From: Clostridia bacterium
GTDB lineage: Bacteria > Bacillota > Clostridia > TANB77 > CAG-508
Direction of reading: 5' to 3'
Assembly (NCBI GenBank): GCA_022791735.1
Contig: JAAVZQ010000085.1
Location: 1 to 20,758, forward strand
DNA length: 20,758 nucleotides
Part shown: in pieces, positions 1-7,721 of the stretch
How positions within the stretch are numbered: the stretch's first letter is position 1
Layout of the letters: the number at the start of each line of letters is the position of its first letter
Translations under genes and position numbers: made by a program
The notes under the pieces: generated by a model
Seen by the model: the letters and a program-made list of their open reading frames with translations, nothing else
Databases searched by the model: none
Told to the model about the DNA's origin: nothing

Positions 1-1
1 A

Positions 2-346
2 TATAGCTTTGTGTCAAAAGAGAAAATAGAAAAGCTTGAGAATTCAAAATTGTTTTCAAATCCTAAAAAGATAGATTCGATTTTGTTTATACTATTTTTT
101 ATACCAGGTACACCAAAGGATTTATTTGTCTATTTGGCAGGGCTTTTACCAATTAAGCCAACTAAATTTTTACTTATTTCAACTTTTGCAAGATTTCCTT
201 CAATAATATCTTCGACAATTGCTGGGAGTAGTCTAGTAGATGGAAATTGGACTATGATAATTGTGACTTATGCTGTTACATTTACACTCGCAGGAATTAT
301 AATGTATTTCTTTAATAAAAGAGAGAAGATAGATATTAAGTTATAA
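2..346 (+). CDS. VTT/DedA-like (TVP38/TMEM64) membrane protein, 3' part
   Basis: This is the C-terminal part of an integral membrane protein; the frame is open to the left edge of the window, so the start lies outside. What is seen is a hydrophobic segment with FFIPGTPKDL followed by AGLLPI, then a second long hydrophobic stretch (SIISSTIAGSS...) and a last membrane helix before a short basic tail. The F-x-P-G-x-P-K-D motif and the following AGL are typical of VTT-domain proteins, a family of inner-membrane proteins linked to lipid scrambling or transport. The GTG at 11 could be mistaken for a start but has no ribosome binding site and the homology begins upstream. No in-frame CGG occurs in the visible part. 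Substrate unknown. Confidence 0.75.
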   Translation, partial: YSFVSKEKIEKLENSKLFSNPKKIDSILFILFFIPGTPKDLFVYLAGLLPIKPTKFLLISTFARFPSIISSTIAGSSLVDGNWTMIIVTYAVTFTLAGIIMYFFNKREKIDIKL

Positions 347-354
347 AATAGGTA

Positions 355-384
355 TTGAATATTTTAGGTTTAATGGTATATACT
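355..384 (+). promoter_or_regulatory. Candidate sigma-A promoter for the Ord-like gene
   Basis: TTGAAT (355-360) and TATACT (379-384) are separated by 18 bases, in the gap between the VTT gene and the dehydrogenase. The start codon at 420 follows AAGGAG (405-410). Confidence 0.5.
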
Positions 385-419
385 GTTTATATAAATCATA
401 AGAAAAGGAGAGAAAAGAT

Positions 420-1500
420 ATGATGGATAGACCAGTAAAAGTAGTACAATTTGGTACAGGGAAAATGGCAGTATATACTATGCGTTATGTTTATGAAAAA
501 GGAGGACAAATTGTTGGAGCGATTGATATAAACCCAGATGTTATTGGAAAAGATATTGGAGAAGTAATGGGATGTGAGGCAAAAGGTGTAAAAGTTACAG
601 CTTTAGCTGATGCAGAAAAAATGATGATAGATACAAAACCAGATATAGCAATTGTTACAACTATGAGCTTATTAAGTGATATAAAAGATGCATTTTTATT
701 ATGTGCTAAACTTGGAATTAATGCTATTTCAACATGTGAAGAAGCATTTTTTCCTTGGAATTCAAACCCAGAGCTTACAAAGGAGATAGATGAGCTTGCA
801 AAAAAGACAAGCTGTACTATAACAGGAAGTGGATATCAAGATATTTATTGGGGACAATTAATTTCTAGTATAGCAGGTTCTACACAGACTATAAAGAAAA
901 TAAAGGGAAGTTCAAGCTATAATGTAGAGGATTATGGAATAGCTTTAGCTAAAGCACATGGTGCAGGACTTGACCTAGATACTTTTGATAAAGAGATTGC
1001 AGCAGTAGATAGAATTAGTGATGAGGAAAGACAAAGGGTTATCAATTCAGGAGAGTATTTACCTTCATATATGTGGAATGTAAATGGATGGCTTTGTTCA
1101 AAACTTGGACTTACTGTTACATCACAAACACAAAAATGTGTGCCTCAAACTTATAAAGAGGATATAGTATCATCTACACTTGGTACAACAGTAAAGGCAG
1201 GAGATGCAACAGGAATGAGTGCTGTTGTTACAACAAATACTAAAGAGGGAATCGTAATTGAAAGTGAATGTATAGGAAAAGTATATTCTAAAGAAGATTA
1301 TGATAAAAATGAGTGGACAGTTGAAGGAGAGCCAAATACAACAATAGTAGTTGCAAGACCAGCAACAGTTGAGCTAACATGCGGAAGTGTTGTAAATAGA
1401 ATTCCAGATGTAATAAATGCTAAACCCCGGTTATTTGACAACAGAAAATTTTGGGGAGTTAAATTATAAAGTAAAACCATTAAATGAATATGTAAATTAA
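420..1500 (+). CDS. ord: 2,4-diaminopentanoate dehydrogenase-like (Ord family), recoded
   Basis: NAD(P)-dependent dehydrogenase of the dihydrodipicolinate-reductase-like family, best matched in memory to 2,4-diaminopentanoate dehydrogenase, the last oxidative step of ornithine fermentation. The N-terminus carries the Rossmann motif VVQFGTGKMAVY, then an acidic AIDINPD turn, TTMS at the end of a beta strand and STCEEAFFPW. The continuous frame stops at 1469 with a C-terminus unlike the family. Skipping the C of the in-frame CGG at 1428 gives NAKPGYLTTENFGELNYKV and a stop at 1498-1500, making 359 residues. The family continues past PGY in the same way. No other ornithine-degradation genes are visible, so the exact substrate is inferred. 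A second possible ATG lies at 423; 420 is better spaced from AAGGAG. Confidence 0.75.
1428..1431 (+). other. CGG +1 recoding site, Ord-like gene (Gly337)
   Basis: In-frame CCC CGG TTA is restored by reading CCC (C) GGT TAT. Zero frame reaches a stop at 1467-1469 and loses the last 22 residues. The upstream CCC-C is the only site in the window where the P-site tRNA could re-pair perfectly after slipping. Confidence 0.8.
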
Positions 1501-1549
1501 GTTTTAAATGGTTTCAAAAGGATATATTTAATACTAAAAAAATATATAA

Positions 1550-1578
1550 CCGGCAGGGGAAGAGCCCCTGCCGGTTTT
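1550..1578. terminator. Bidirectional intrinsic terminator
   Basis: Perfect 10-bp stem, CCGGCAGGGG (1550-1559) with CCCCTGCCGG (1565-1574), 5-base loop. T-rich tracts follow on both strands (TTTT at 1575 on plus; a run of seven T on minus after 1550), so it can end the Ord-like gene and the convergent minus-strand gene. It is unusually GC-rich for this window. Confidence 0.85.
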
Positions 1579-1584
1579 GCAAGC

Positions 1585-2907
1585 CTATTTTTCGCAATTA
1601 TCTTCAGGATATGGATTAGTCGAAGGTACAAAACCGTTTTCTGTAAGCAAATACCATTTGCCATAAGAGTCGCAGTAACGAATTTCTTCGGAAAGAATTC
1701 CTTCAGTGCTACTAGAGGAACCAAACCAATAGAAATTTGAAAGCTTTGCATAGAATTTTAGTCTAGACACGTCTGCGTCAGGTATCGCATAAAAGTATTC
1801 AGTAAGTTTGTCATAGTCATTGTAGAAAAGGTCTATATAAGTGTACTCGTCAACTTCAATACCAATTGGACAAGTATCTACAAAAAGGAAAAAGTTGTCA
1901 GAGTATTCGGTATAGCGAAGACGAATATTGCAAATTTGTTCTTTGCTAAAATCAATCCCGCTAAACACAAGCTTCCCACCAGGAAGATAAACAATTTCTC
2001 CCCTTAAGAACTTTACCAACCTTTGATTTACAACGCCGTACAGACCTTTTTCAGGGACATACTCATAGTTAGAGCTTCCTATCTCAGACCAATTATCTGG
2101 ACGGTCTATTGGAAGCTGGGATTCGGCCAAATGACCATCAAGCAGTAAGGATCCGCTATGCTGAGATACTCCAAAGGTGTGATTACCATAGGTTACCTCT
2201 GGCGCATCCCACACGCCTCTAAAGTAAAGTTCTTTTGCAATATCGGTCAAGATACCACGATTACTTTTGAGATTAGTAGGCTCTCCATTTACAATGAGTG
2301 TACCATAACCTCCAATACCGAGTTCTAATCCCATATAGGTGTTAGTCCAGTCAGAGACATTGCCATTGTTGTATAAATCGAGATACAGTTTTACAATGCT
2401 AGCAGTATCATCACTTTCTGGAACAATGTCTGGAATGTAGTTGTTACTATACTTATCATAATCAAATCTCGTATAATCTAGCTCGTCTATTTTGGCGATT
2501 AGTTCCTCGGTTGTGTGCGCAGAAACGTCATAGAAATAAGCAGTCTCAATGGGTGTAATGGCATCAATGATTTTTTGATTGTCGATGCTAGGCATTATAT
2601 CTATGGCTTTACTTATGCTTCCAGAGATGTGTTCCATGAAGGAATTTTGTTCTTTAGGCTCTGCATCTGCGCTGTCTTGCGCTACTTTGTTACTGGAACT
2701 TGTGGGCTGCTGGGGTTCATACGTAGATGGGCTAAATACCAACATGATAAGTGGAGTGAAGATAATTGCCATCAGACTGAAGCAAGTTATGAAGAAAAGT
2801 ATAGGGTTTATATCTTCTATAAATGTTTCTACTTTCCTGCCAGCAGTGTCTACATGTGCCAATACCTTCTTGCCAATGGTGTTTAACCGTTCTTTCATTT
2901 TTACCAA
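1585..2907 (-). CDS. Membrane-anchored extracellular protein of unknown function
   Basis: I do not recognise this protein. It has a basic N-terminus (about 30 residues), one strong membrane helix (about residues 36-58), a low-complexity linker rich in Ser, Pro and Gln, and a large soluble domain of about 350 residues rich in Tyr, Asp and Asn, probably outside the cell. The TTG start at 2907 follows GAAAGG; the ATG at 2896 is an alternative. Composition is clearly less AT-rich than the neighbours. Codon 7 (2889-2887 on minus) is CGG and must be read as Arg in zero frame, since a +1 skip gives GGT TAA at once. This contrasts with every native gene here and points to acquisition from elsewhere, or to a gene that is poorly translated. 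It is transcribed against the flanking genes. Confidence 0.75.
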   Translation of the reverse strand: MVKMKERLNTIGKKVLAHVDTAGRKVETFIEDINPILFFITCFSLMAIIFTPLIMLVFSPSTYEPQQPTSSSNKVAQDSADAEPKEQNSFMEHISGSISKAIDIMPSIDNQKIIDAITPIETAYFYDVSAHTTEELIAKIDELDYTRFDYDKYSNNYIPDIVPESDDTASIVKLYLDLYNNGNVSDWTNTYMGLELGIGGYGTLIVNGEPTNLKSNRGILTDIAKELYFRGVWDAPEVTYGNHTFGVSQHSGSLLLDGHLAESQLPIDRPDNWSEIGSSNYEYVPEKGLYGVVNQRLVKFLRGEIVYLPGGKLVFSGIDFSKEQICNIRLRYTEYSDNFFLFVDTCPIGIEVDEYTYIDLFYNDYDKLTEYFYAIPDADVSRLKFYAKLSNFYWFGSSSSTEGILSEEIRYCDSYGKWYLLTENGFVPSTNPYPEDNCEK

Positions 2908-2931
2908 TCAACCTTTCAAATATTTTTTTAG

Positions 2932-2995
2932 GTTTGCATGTTTTAGGGTGTCTAGTTTAAAATTTAAGTCAAGACATCCTAAAAAATGTGCAAAT
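2932..2995 (-). other. Imperfect hairpin in the 5' UTR of the minus-strand gene
   Basis: TTTGCATGTTTTAGGGTGTCT pairs imperfectly, over about 20 bases, with the segment ending near 2994 (AGACATCCTAAAAAATGTGC). It lies between the minus-strand promoter and the start at 2907. It is followed on minus by an A-rich, not T-rich, tract, so it is not an obvious terminator. Confidence 0.45.
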
Positions 2996-3010
2996 TACAC
3001 ATTAGTATAT

Positions 3011-3039
3011 ATTATACTACTTTTTTTATATCAATGCAA
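3011..3039 (-). promoter_or_regulatory. Sigma-A-like promoter for the minus-strand gene
   Basis: On the minus strand, TTGCAT (3039-3034), 17 bases, then TATAAT (3016-3011). This predicts a transcript with about 100 bases of leader before the TTG start at 2907. Confidence 0.6.
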
Positions 3040-3100
3040 GATTTTATGGAAACTTAATGTTGCAATTTAATCAAAAAAGCATAGAATATAAAAAAAGGTA

Positions 3101-3129
3101 TTGACATGTGTGAAAAATTATGCTAATAT
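3101..3129 (+). promoter_or_regulatory. Strong sigma-A promoter of the transporter/pepD operon
   Basis: Consensus TTGACA (3101-3106), 17-base spacer, TAATAT (3124-3129). Transcription should start near 3136, giving a leader of about 245 bases before the binding-protein gene. Confidence 0.8.
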
Positions 3130-3161
3130 TATTACATAAAATTTTTAGAAGAGGAAAAATT

Positions 3162-3215
3162 ATGAAGATAACAATATTTTTAAACCAATTGCATCATCAT
3201 CGTAGGAGCTTGTAA
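3162..3215 (+). CDS. Leader peptide with His-His-His-Arg-Arg (attenuator)
   Basis: A 17-codon ORF encoding MKITIFLNQLHHHRRSL, with GAAGAGG (3148-3154) seven bases before the ATG. Three consecutive CAT codons, then CGT and AGG, sit just before the end of the peptide, as in leader peptides that sense charged tRNA. It lies between a consensus promoter and a terminator-type hairpin upstream of an amino-acid ABC transporter and an Xaa-His dipeptidase, so the sensed amino acid is probably histidine, perhaps also arginine. That it is translated, and the direction of control, are inferred from layout. Confidence 0.7.
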   Translation: MKITIFLNQLHHHRRSL

Positions 3216-3343
3216 CTATTGCTAAAAAAGCGTAGGTACAGGCTAAAACTGCTGTGCCTACGATAGTTTAAAAATATTTAGAGATATTAAAAATACTATT
3301 TGTAGGAATTTTAGAAAAAGTTTCTACAAATAGTATTTTTTTG
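3173..3343 (+). promoter_or_regulatory. Attenuator: competing RNA hairpins plus intrinsic terminator
   Basis: Segments found by eye: a perfect 13-bp pairing of 3173-3185 with 3266-3278; an 11-bp hairpin 3231-3241 with 3252-3262 (one G-U); the codon run at 3199-3206 (ATCGTAGG) can pair with 3257-3264; and 3257-3267 can also pair with 3295-3306, the 5' arm of the terminator. The terminator is a 16-bp stem, 3290-3305 with 3324-3339, ending in seven T (3336-3342). The segment 3257-3267 is thus shared by mutually exclusive structures, as expected of an attenuator. Which fold is adopted during starvation cannot be settled by inspection. Confidence 0.7.
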
Positions 3344-3379
3344 TTACTTTGTAGTTTTAGAAAAGGAAAGGTGATTTAA

Positions 3380-4180
3380 ATGAAAAAAACATGGATTATA
3401 GCTTTAATAGCTGTACTAGTAGTTTTACTAATTGGAGGATTTGTATTTTTTAGAAATAGTGGAAATACAAATGATAGGGATAAAACTTTAATAGTTGGTT
3501 TGGATGATGGGTATCCACCAATGGGATTTAGAAATGAGAATAATGAAATAGTAGGTTTTGATATAGATTTAGCAGAGGCAGTATGTGAGAAGTTAGGTAT
3601 GGAGCTAAAGTTACAACAAATATCTTGGTCATCAAAAGAGAAAGAATTAAGTTCTGGAAATATTGATTGTATATGGAATGGGTTTGCATATAACGAAGAG
3701 AGAGCAAAGACAATGACATTAACTGATCCTTATATAAAAGGAGAGATGTACTTTATATTAAAAAAAGGTAGTACAATAGAAGACCAAGATGAATTAAAAG
3801 GAAAGAAAATAGGTGTTCAAACTGGTTCTGTTCAACAATTAGATTTAGAGAAATCTGAGTTTGGTAAGAATGTAGAAATAGTACCTTATGCTGATTCTTT
3901 AATGGCATTTATGGATTTAGAAACAGGTGGAATTGATGCAGTATTTTGTTCAAGTATAATCGGAAATTATCTATTAACATCAAAAGGCAAGGATTATGAA
4001 ACAATTCCATCAAGAGATATTATACAAACAAAAGGTAGTGTAGTAGCTTTCAAGCAAGGAAATACAGAGCTTAGAGATAAAGTGCAAAATGCTTTATATG
4101 AATTAAATAGAGAAGGTAAACTAGAGGAAATTTCAAATAAATGGTTTGGAAAAAATATGGTAATTATAGGGGAGGAATAG
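3380..4180 (+). CDS. Amino-acid ABC transporter substrate-binding protein (family 3)
   Basis: Periplasmic-type binding protein of the polar amino-acid family (SBP_bac_3), delivering its ligand to the permease encoded next. One N-terminal membrane helix (about residues 4-24) is followed by a short linker and the bilobed domain: LIVGLDDGYPPMGF, GFDIDLAEAVCEKLG, IDCIWNGF, LTDPYI and GKKIGVQTGS are the usual landmarks. There is no cysteine after the helix, so it is probably held by an uncleaved helix rather than as a lipoprotein. 266 residues is normal. The start follows AAGGTG. The HHHRR leader and pepD in the same operon suggest histidine or a related basic amino acid; the binding site does not prove this. 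No in-frame CGG. Confidence 0.88.
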   Translation: MKKTWIIALIAVLVVLLIGGFVFFRNSGNTNDRDKTLIVGLDDGYPPMGFRNENNEIVGFDIDLAEAVCEKLGMELKLQQISWSSKEKELSSGNIDCIWNGFAYNEERAKTMTLTDPYIKGEMYFILKKGSTIEDQDELKGKKIGVQTGSVQQLDLEKSEFGKNVEIVPYADSLMAFMDLETGGIDAVFCSSIIGNYLLTSKGKDYETIPSRDIIQTKGSVVAFKQGNTELRDKVQNALYELNREGKLEEISNKWFGKNMVIIGEE

Positions 4181-4181
4181 A

Positions 4182-4832
4182 ATGGACACAAGTAGTATAT
4201 TAAATATAGTTAAGATATTATTTTCGGGACTTGATATAACTTTAAAGATATTTGTACTAACTTTGATTTTTGCAATTCCTTTAGGAGCAGTGGTTGCAGT
4301 TCTTAGAAATTCTAAATGCAAAATCATAAGTGGTATTATGAAATTATACATTTTATTAATTAGGGGAACGCCTATTATGTTACAAATAATATTTGTATAC
4401 TTTGCACCATACTACTTGTTTAAAGTTAGCTATGATAGATTTTTAGCACTAATAATTGCTTTTGTAATAAACTATGCTGCATATTTTTCAGAGATATTTA
4501 GAAGTGGTTTAAATAGTATTCCAGAAGGACAAAAAGAGGCTGCATATACTTTGGGGTTTAATAAGATACAGATATTTTTCTATATAACTTTACCTCAAGT
4601 TATAAAAATAATTCTACCGCCTATGTCAAATGAAGTTATTTCTTTAATTAAAACAACTTCACTTGCACAAGTAATTGGAGTTATAGAGATATTTAGCTTA
4701 GCACAAAAACAGTCGAATTATAATTTTTCGACTGTACCATTGGTTGTAGCAGGTGGATATTATTTGATATTAGTATTTTTAATATCGGTAATATTTAGCA
4801 GATTAGAAAAACGTCTAGAGTATTACAATTAA
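4182..4832 (+). CDS. Polar amino-acid ABC transporter permease (HisM/GlnP family)
   Basis: Integral membrane subunit of the transporter, 216 residues with about five hydrophobic helices. LIRGTPIMLQIIF and the cytoplasmic EAA loop (EAAYTLGFNKIQIFFYITLPQ, which contacts the ATPase) identify the His/Glu/Gln-type permease family. It starts one base after the binding-protein stop, with GGGGAGG inside the end of that gene, so the two are translationally coupled. Only one permease gene is present, so it probably works as a homodimer. Two CGG trinucleotides occur out of frame and the reading frame is intact. Confidence 0.9.
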   Translation: MDTSSILNIVKILFSGLDITLKIFVLTLIFAIPLGAVVAVLRNSKCKIISGIMKLYILLIRGTPIMLQIIFVYFAPYYLFKVSYDRFLALIIAFVINYAAYFSEIFRSGLNSIPEGQKEAAYTLGFNKIQIFFYITLPQVIKIILPPMSNEVISLIKTTSLAQVIGVIEIFSLAQKQSNYNFSTVPLVVAGGYYLILVFLISVIFSRLEKRLEYYN

Positions 4833-4845
4833 AGGAGGTAGTAGT

Positions 4846-5619
4846 ATGGATATATTAGAGGTTAAAGGTTTAAATAAAAAGTATAAAGATGTGGAAGTTA
4901 TAAAAGATGTGTCTTTTAGTGTTAAAGAGGGAGAAACTCTTGTAATTATTGGACCTTCTGGTTCTGGCAAGTCTACTTTACTTAGGTGTATAAATAATCT
5001 AGAAAAAATAGATGGTGGAAATGTCGTAATCGCAGGAAATGAGATGATTAAAGAATATAAGAATTCAAAGCCTATATATAATGATAAGGAAATATTGAAT
5101 AAGATAAATTTGTATACTGGCATGGTTTTTCAAGATTTTAATTTGTTTCCACATTTAACAGTAAGAAAGAATATAACAAAAGCTCTTACATCTGTATTAA
5201 AAAAGGATAAAGATGAGGCAAATGCTATTTGTGACAGTTTGCTTAAAAAGATGGATTTAAGTGAAAAAGCAGAAGCATATCCGTGTAATTTGTCAGGAGG
5301 ACAAAAACAAAGAGTTTCTATTGCGAGATGTCTCGCAATAAATCCTAAAATAATTTGTATGGATGAGCCAACAAGTGCTTTGGATCCAGAGCTTGTAGGG
5401 GAAGTGCTAAAAGTTATTAAAAATTTAGCAAACGAAAAAAGGACAATGCTTATTGTAACTCATGAGATAAAGTTTGCAGAAGAGGTGGCAGATAGAGTGA
5501 TATTTATGGATGAGGGAAGGATTATAGAGGAAGGTAAGCCAGAAGATGTTATTAAAAATCCAAAGGAAAAGAGGACTAGAGAGTTTTTAAAAAGATATAT
5601 TAATGTAGGAGGGAATTAA
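4846..5619 (+). CDS. Polar amino-acid ABC transporter ATP-binding protein
   Basis: Cytoplasmic ATPase of the same transporter, 257 residues. Walker A GPSGSGKS (residues 36-43), Q-loop glutamine at 96 (FQDFNLFPH), signature LSGGQKQR (149-156), Walker B IICMDEP (169-175) and H-loop VTHE (His206) are all intact. A spacer of about 20 residues between Walker A and the Q-loop (GNEMIKEYKNSKP...) is longer than in most HisP-type proteins. The start follows AAAGGAGG and lies 13 bases after the permease gene. pepD begins immediately after its stop codon, so transport and dipeptide hydrolysis are made from one transcript. Confidence 0.92.
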   Translation: MDILEVKGLNKKYKDVEVIKDVSFSVKEGETLVIIGPSGSGKSTLLRCINNLEKIDGGNVVIAGNEMIKEYKNSKPIYNDKEILNKINLYTGMVFQDFNLFPHLTVRKNITKALTSVLKKDKDEANAICDSLLKKMDLSEKAEAYPCNLSGGQKQRVSIARCLAINPKIICMDEPTSALDPELVGEVLKVIKNLANEKRTMLIVTHEIKFAEEVADRVIFMDEGRIIEEGKPEDVIKNPKEKRTREFLKRYINVGGN

Positions 5620-7047
5620 ATGGAAAGATTGGAGATTGGTAAGGAAGAACCAAAAGAGGTAATTAAGTTTTTTAAGGAGATAAGTGATATTCCAAGGGAA
5701 TCTGGAAATGAAGAAGGCATAAGAGACTATTTGGTAAATTTTGCCAAGGAAAGAAGTTTAGAATATTATACAGATGAATATTTTAATGTGATAATTAGAA
5801 AGCCAGCGAGTGCAGGATATGAAGAGAAGCCTTATCTTTCGTTTCAAGGGCACACAGATATGATTTGTGAAAAAGAAGATTGGAGCAATCACAATTTTGA
5901 AAAAGACTCAATTGAACTAATCAAAGATGGCGACTTCATAAAAGCAAATGGTACAACACTTGGTGCAGATAACGGGATTGGTGTTGCGGTTATGCTTGCA
6001 ATATTAGATGCTAAAGATTTGAAAGGTCCTAAGATAGAGTGTATATTTACTGTACAAGAGGAAACTACAATGATTGGTGCGAAGTTAATTGATGTAAATC
6101 AAATAAAGTCTAAGAGGATTATTTCTTTAGATAATGGTAAAGAAGGCAAAATGGTAATAAGTTCTGCTAATTGTATGGAGTGGTACGGAAAGGTTAATAA
6201 AGAGTATATAGAGTTAGATGGTGCTAAGACTTATGAACTTGAGTTTTCTAATTTTATGGGTGGTCACTCAGGTGGCAATATTGCAGATGTAAAAAGAGGA
6301 AATCCTATAAAAATCGGAATGGAGATATTATCAAAGTTTGATGATATATATTTGAATAAAATCTCAGGTGGAAGCAGAGTGAATGTAATTCCTAGAGATT
6401 TTAAGGTAGAGTTTTCTTATGCTGGAAGTAAAGATATAGAAAGCAGTATAGACGACGAAATAGCTAAGCAAAAGGATTTTTATGGGAACAATGTAAAAAT
6501 TAGCTTAAAAGAGATTGAGAGCGAGAAGAAGGCTTTTTCAAAAGATATGACAATGAAGATTATAAATTTTATAAATGCATATGAGAATGGTGCCTTAAAA
6601 TTTGATGAGAATAATAATGTAATGCTTTCTGCAAATTTTGGTGCTATAAATGAATTTGAAGATTATGTTAGGTTAGAATATTCGTTAAGGAGTAATAATA
6701 TGAGTTATAGGGCTTCTTATTTGGAGAATTTAGAAAAGCAAGTGAAGGAAAATGATATAGAAATAGTTTGGGAGCAAGAGTTAAAGGGATTTGAACCAGA
6801 TTATACAAGTAATTTAGTATGTATGACATCTAAGGTATATAAAGAATTGTTTGGCAAAGAAATTGAAAAGATAATTGTACAAGGAGTAGTTGAAGGAGGA
6901 TTTTTCAAGGACAGAATGGAAAATGTAGAGTACATTTGCATAGGTGCAAATACCTTTGATGTACACAGTCCAAAGGAAAGAGTTTCGATAAGTTCGCTTG
7001 AAAGAACTTGGAGACTTATAAAGAATATTATAGAGTTTGAAGATTAA
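5620..7047 (+). CDS. pepD: Aminoacyl-histidine dipeptidase PepD (peptidase M20C)
   Basis: Zinc metallopeptidase cleaving Xaa-His dipeptides in the cytoplasm. 475 residues, the usual length. Landmarks: GHTDMICEK (metal His and Asp), GTTLGADNGIGVA (bridging Asp), VQEETTMIGA (catalytic and metal Glu), SLDNGKEG, a lid domain beginning at NFMGGHSGGN, and near the C-terminus the last metal-binding region ending in FDVHSPKERVSI. The ATG directly follows the ATPase stop and uses GTAGGAGGG as its ribosome binding site. Being in the operon led by a His-rich leader peptide, it probably recovers histidine from imported or internal peptides. Four CGG trinucleotides are all out of frame and the gene is uninterrupted. 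Confidence 0.9.
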   Translation: MERLEIGKEEPKEVIKFFKEISDIPRESGNEEGIRDYLVNFAKERSLEYYTDEYFNVIIRKPASAGYEEKPYLSFQGHTDMICEKEDWSNHNFEKDSIELIKDGDFIKANGTTLGADNGIGVAVMLAILDAKDLKGPKIECIFTVQEETTMIGAKLIDVNQIKSKRIISLDNGKEGKMVISSANCMEWYGKVNKEYIELDGAKTYELEFSNFMGGHSGGNIADVKRGNPIKIGMEILSKFDDIYLNKISGGSRVNVIPRDFKVEFSYAGSKDIESSIDDEIAKQKDFYGNNVKISLKEIESEKKAFSKDMTMKIINFINAYENGALKFDENNNVMLSANFGAINEFEDYVRLEYSLRSNNMSYRASYLENLEKQVKENDIEIVWEQELKGFEPDYTSNLVCMTSKVYKELFGKEIEKIIVQGVVEGGFFKDRMENVEYICIGANTFDVHSPKERVSISSLERTWRLIKNIIEFED

Positions 7048-7054
7048 GGAGACG

Positions 7055-7091
7055 AAAAAAGGACGCAAATTTAGAAAACGCGTCCTTTTTT
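7055..7091. terminator. Bidirectional intrinsic terminator after pepD
   Basis: AAAAAAGGACGC (7055-7066) pairs with GCGTCCTTTTTT (7080-7091), 12 bp, with T runs on both strands. It ends pepD and the converging minus-strand gene. Confidence 0.85.
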
Positions 7092-7099
7092 CATGTCAG

Positions 7100-7522
7100 C
7101 TAGAGTTTTACCATGATTAAAGCGCAAAGATGAATATTTATTGTATGTAACTCGGAAGCAAATTTTTTACGCTGGGAAATAATCCGGCTTAATGATTTTT
7201 TTAGTTCTTCTTGCATCTCGTCAGGTATGGGTGTTTCTGTGACATTTTTAACATATTTTACAGGCAAACACCGAGCATCTTCTGCAATGGTACCGCAGCA
7301 CTCACACCTTTCGGTGACTTCGTACATTGCGTGTTTGCCAGCAAAAAATGAGGGCTTAGGAGTATCGTAGAGATACTCGAAGTTGATAAGCGAAAAAACA
7401 TGCCCATACTTTTGACAGATTTTTCTACGGATTTCTTTTTCTTCTTCTTGTAAGGCCCTGAGCCTTTGCTCAAGCTGTGACCTTCGAGCATTTAACTGCT
7501 CTTTTGATAAAGCTGTTGACAT
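7100..7522 (-). CDS. Small coiled-coil protein with Cys cluster, unknown function
   Basis: 140 residues, not recognised. The N-terminal third is a charged coiled coil (SKEQLNARRSQLEQRLRALQ and on); then a hydrophobic/aromatic stretch; then ERCECCGTI...ARCLP, a Cys cluster that could bind a metal; and a second basic helix. The ATG follows AGGAAGG on minus. The gene is visibly richer in GC than its neighbours. It contains two in-frame CGG codons (minus strand 7273-7271 and 7186-7184), both needing to be Arg: a +1 skip at the first would reach TAA after four codons. Together with its orientation this suggests recent acquisition. The zero-frame end lies only a few bases from the terminator, which supports the frame chosen. 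Confidence 0.7.
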   Translation of the reverse strand: MSTALSKEQLNARRSQLEQRLRALQEEEKEIRRKICQKYGHVFSLINFEYLYDTPKPSFFAGKHAMYEVTERCECCGTIAEDARCLPVKYVKNVTETPIPDEMQEELKKSLSRIISQRKKFASELHTINIHLCALIMVKL

Positions 7523-7721
7523 TTGTTACCGTCCTTCCTAAATTATTAGTTTGTTATCAAAAATTATGGCATTGCATGAAAGATGGATTTTATACAGATA
7601 TTGCTATATATATATTAACATAAATTGTATAAGTTTGCAATAGCTATAAATATATAGAAATAGACACGAAATAGAATTCATCTTCATATAATATTAGCAA
7701 ATATGAAGGGAGCTTTTTTAT

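Noticed and set aside
2515..3070. Plus-strand ORFs opposite the minus-strand gene
   Set aside because: They overlap the 440-residue minus ORF, have no ribosome binding site and no recognisable protein features; shadows.
3136..3343. T-box or known riboswitch upstream of the transporter
   Set aside because: No T-box sequence (AGGGTGGNACCGCG-like) and no recognisable riboswitch core; the His-rich leader ORF explains the layout better.
7661..7692. TAGACA ... TATAAT as the peroxiredoxin promoter
   Set aside because: The -10 at 7687-7692 is good, but the spacing to TAGACA is 20 bases and no better -35 was found, so it was left out of the features.
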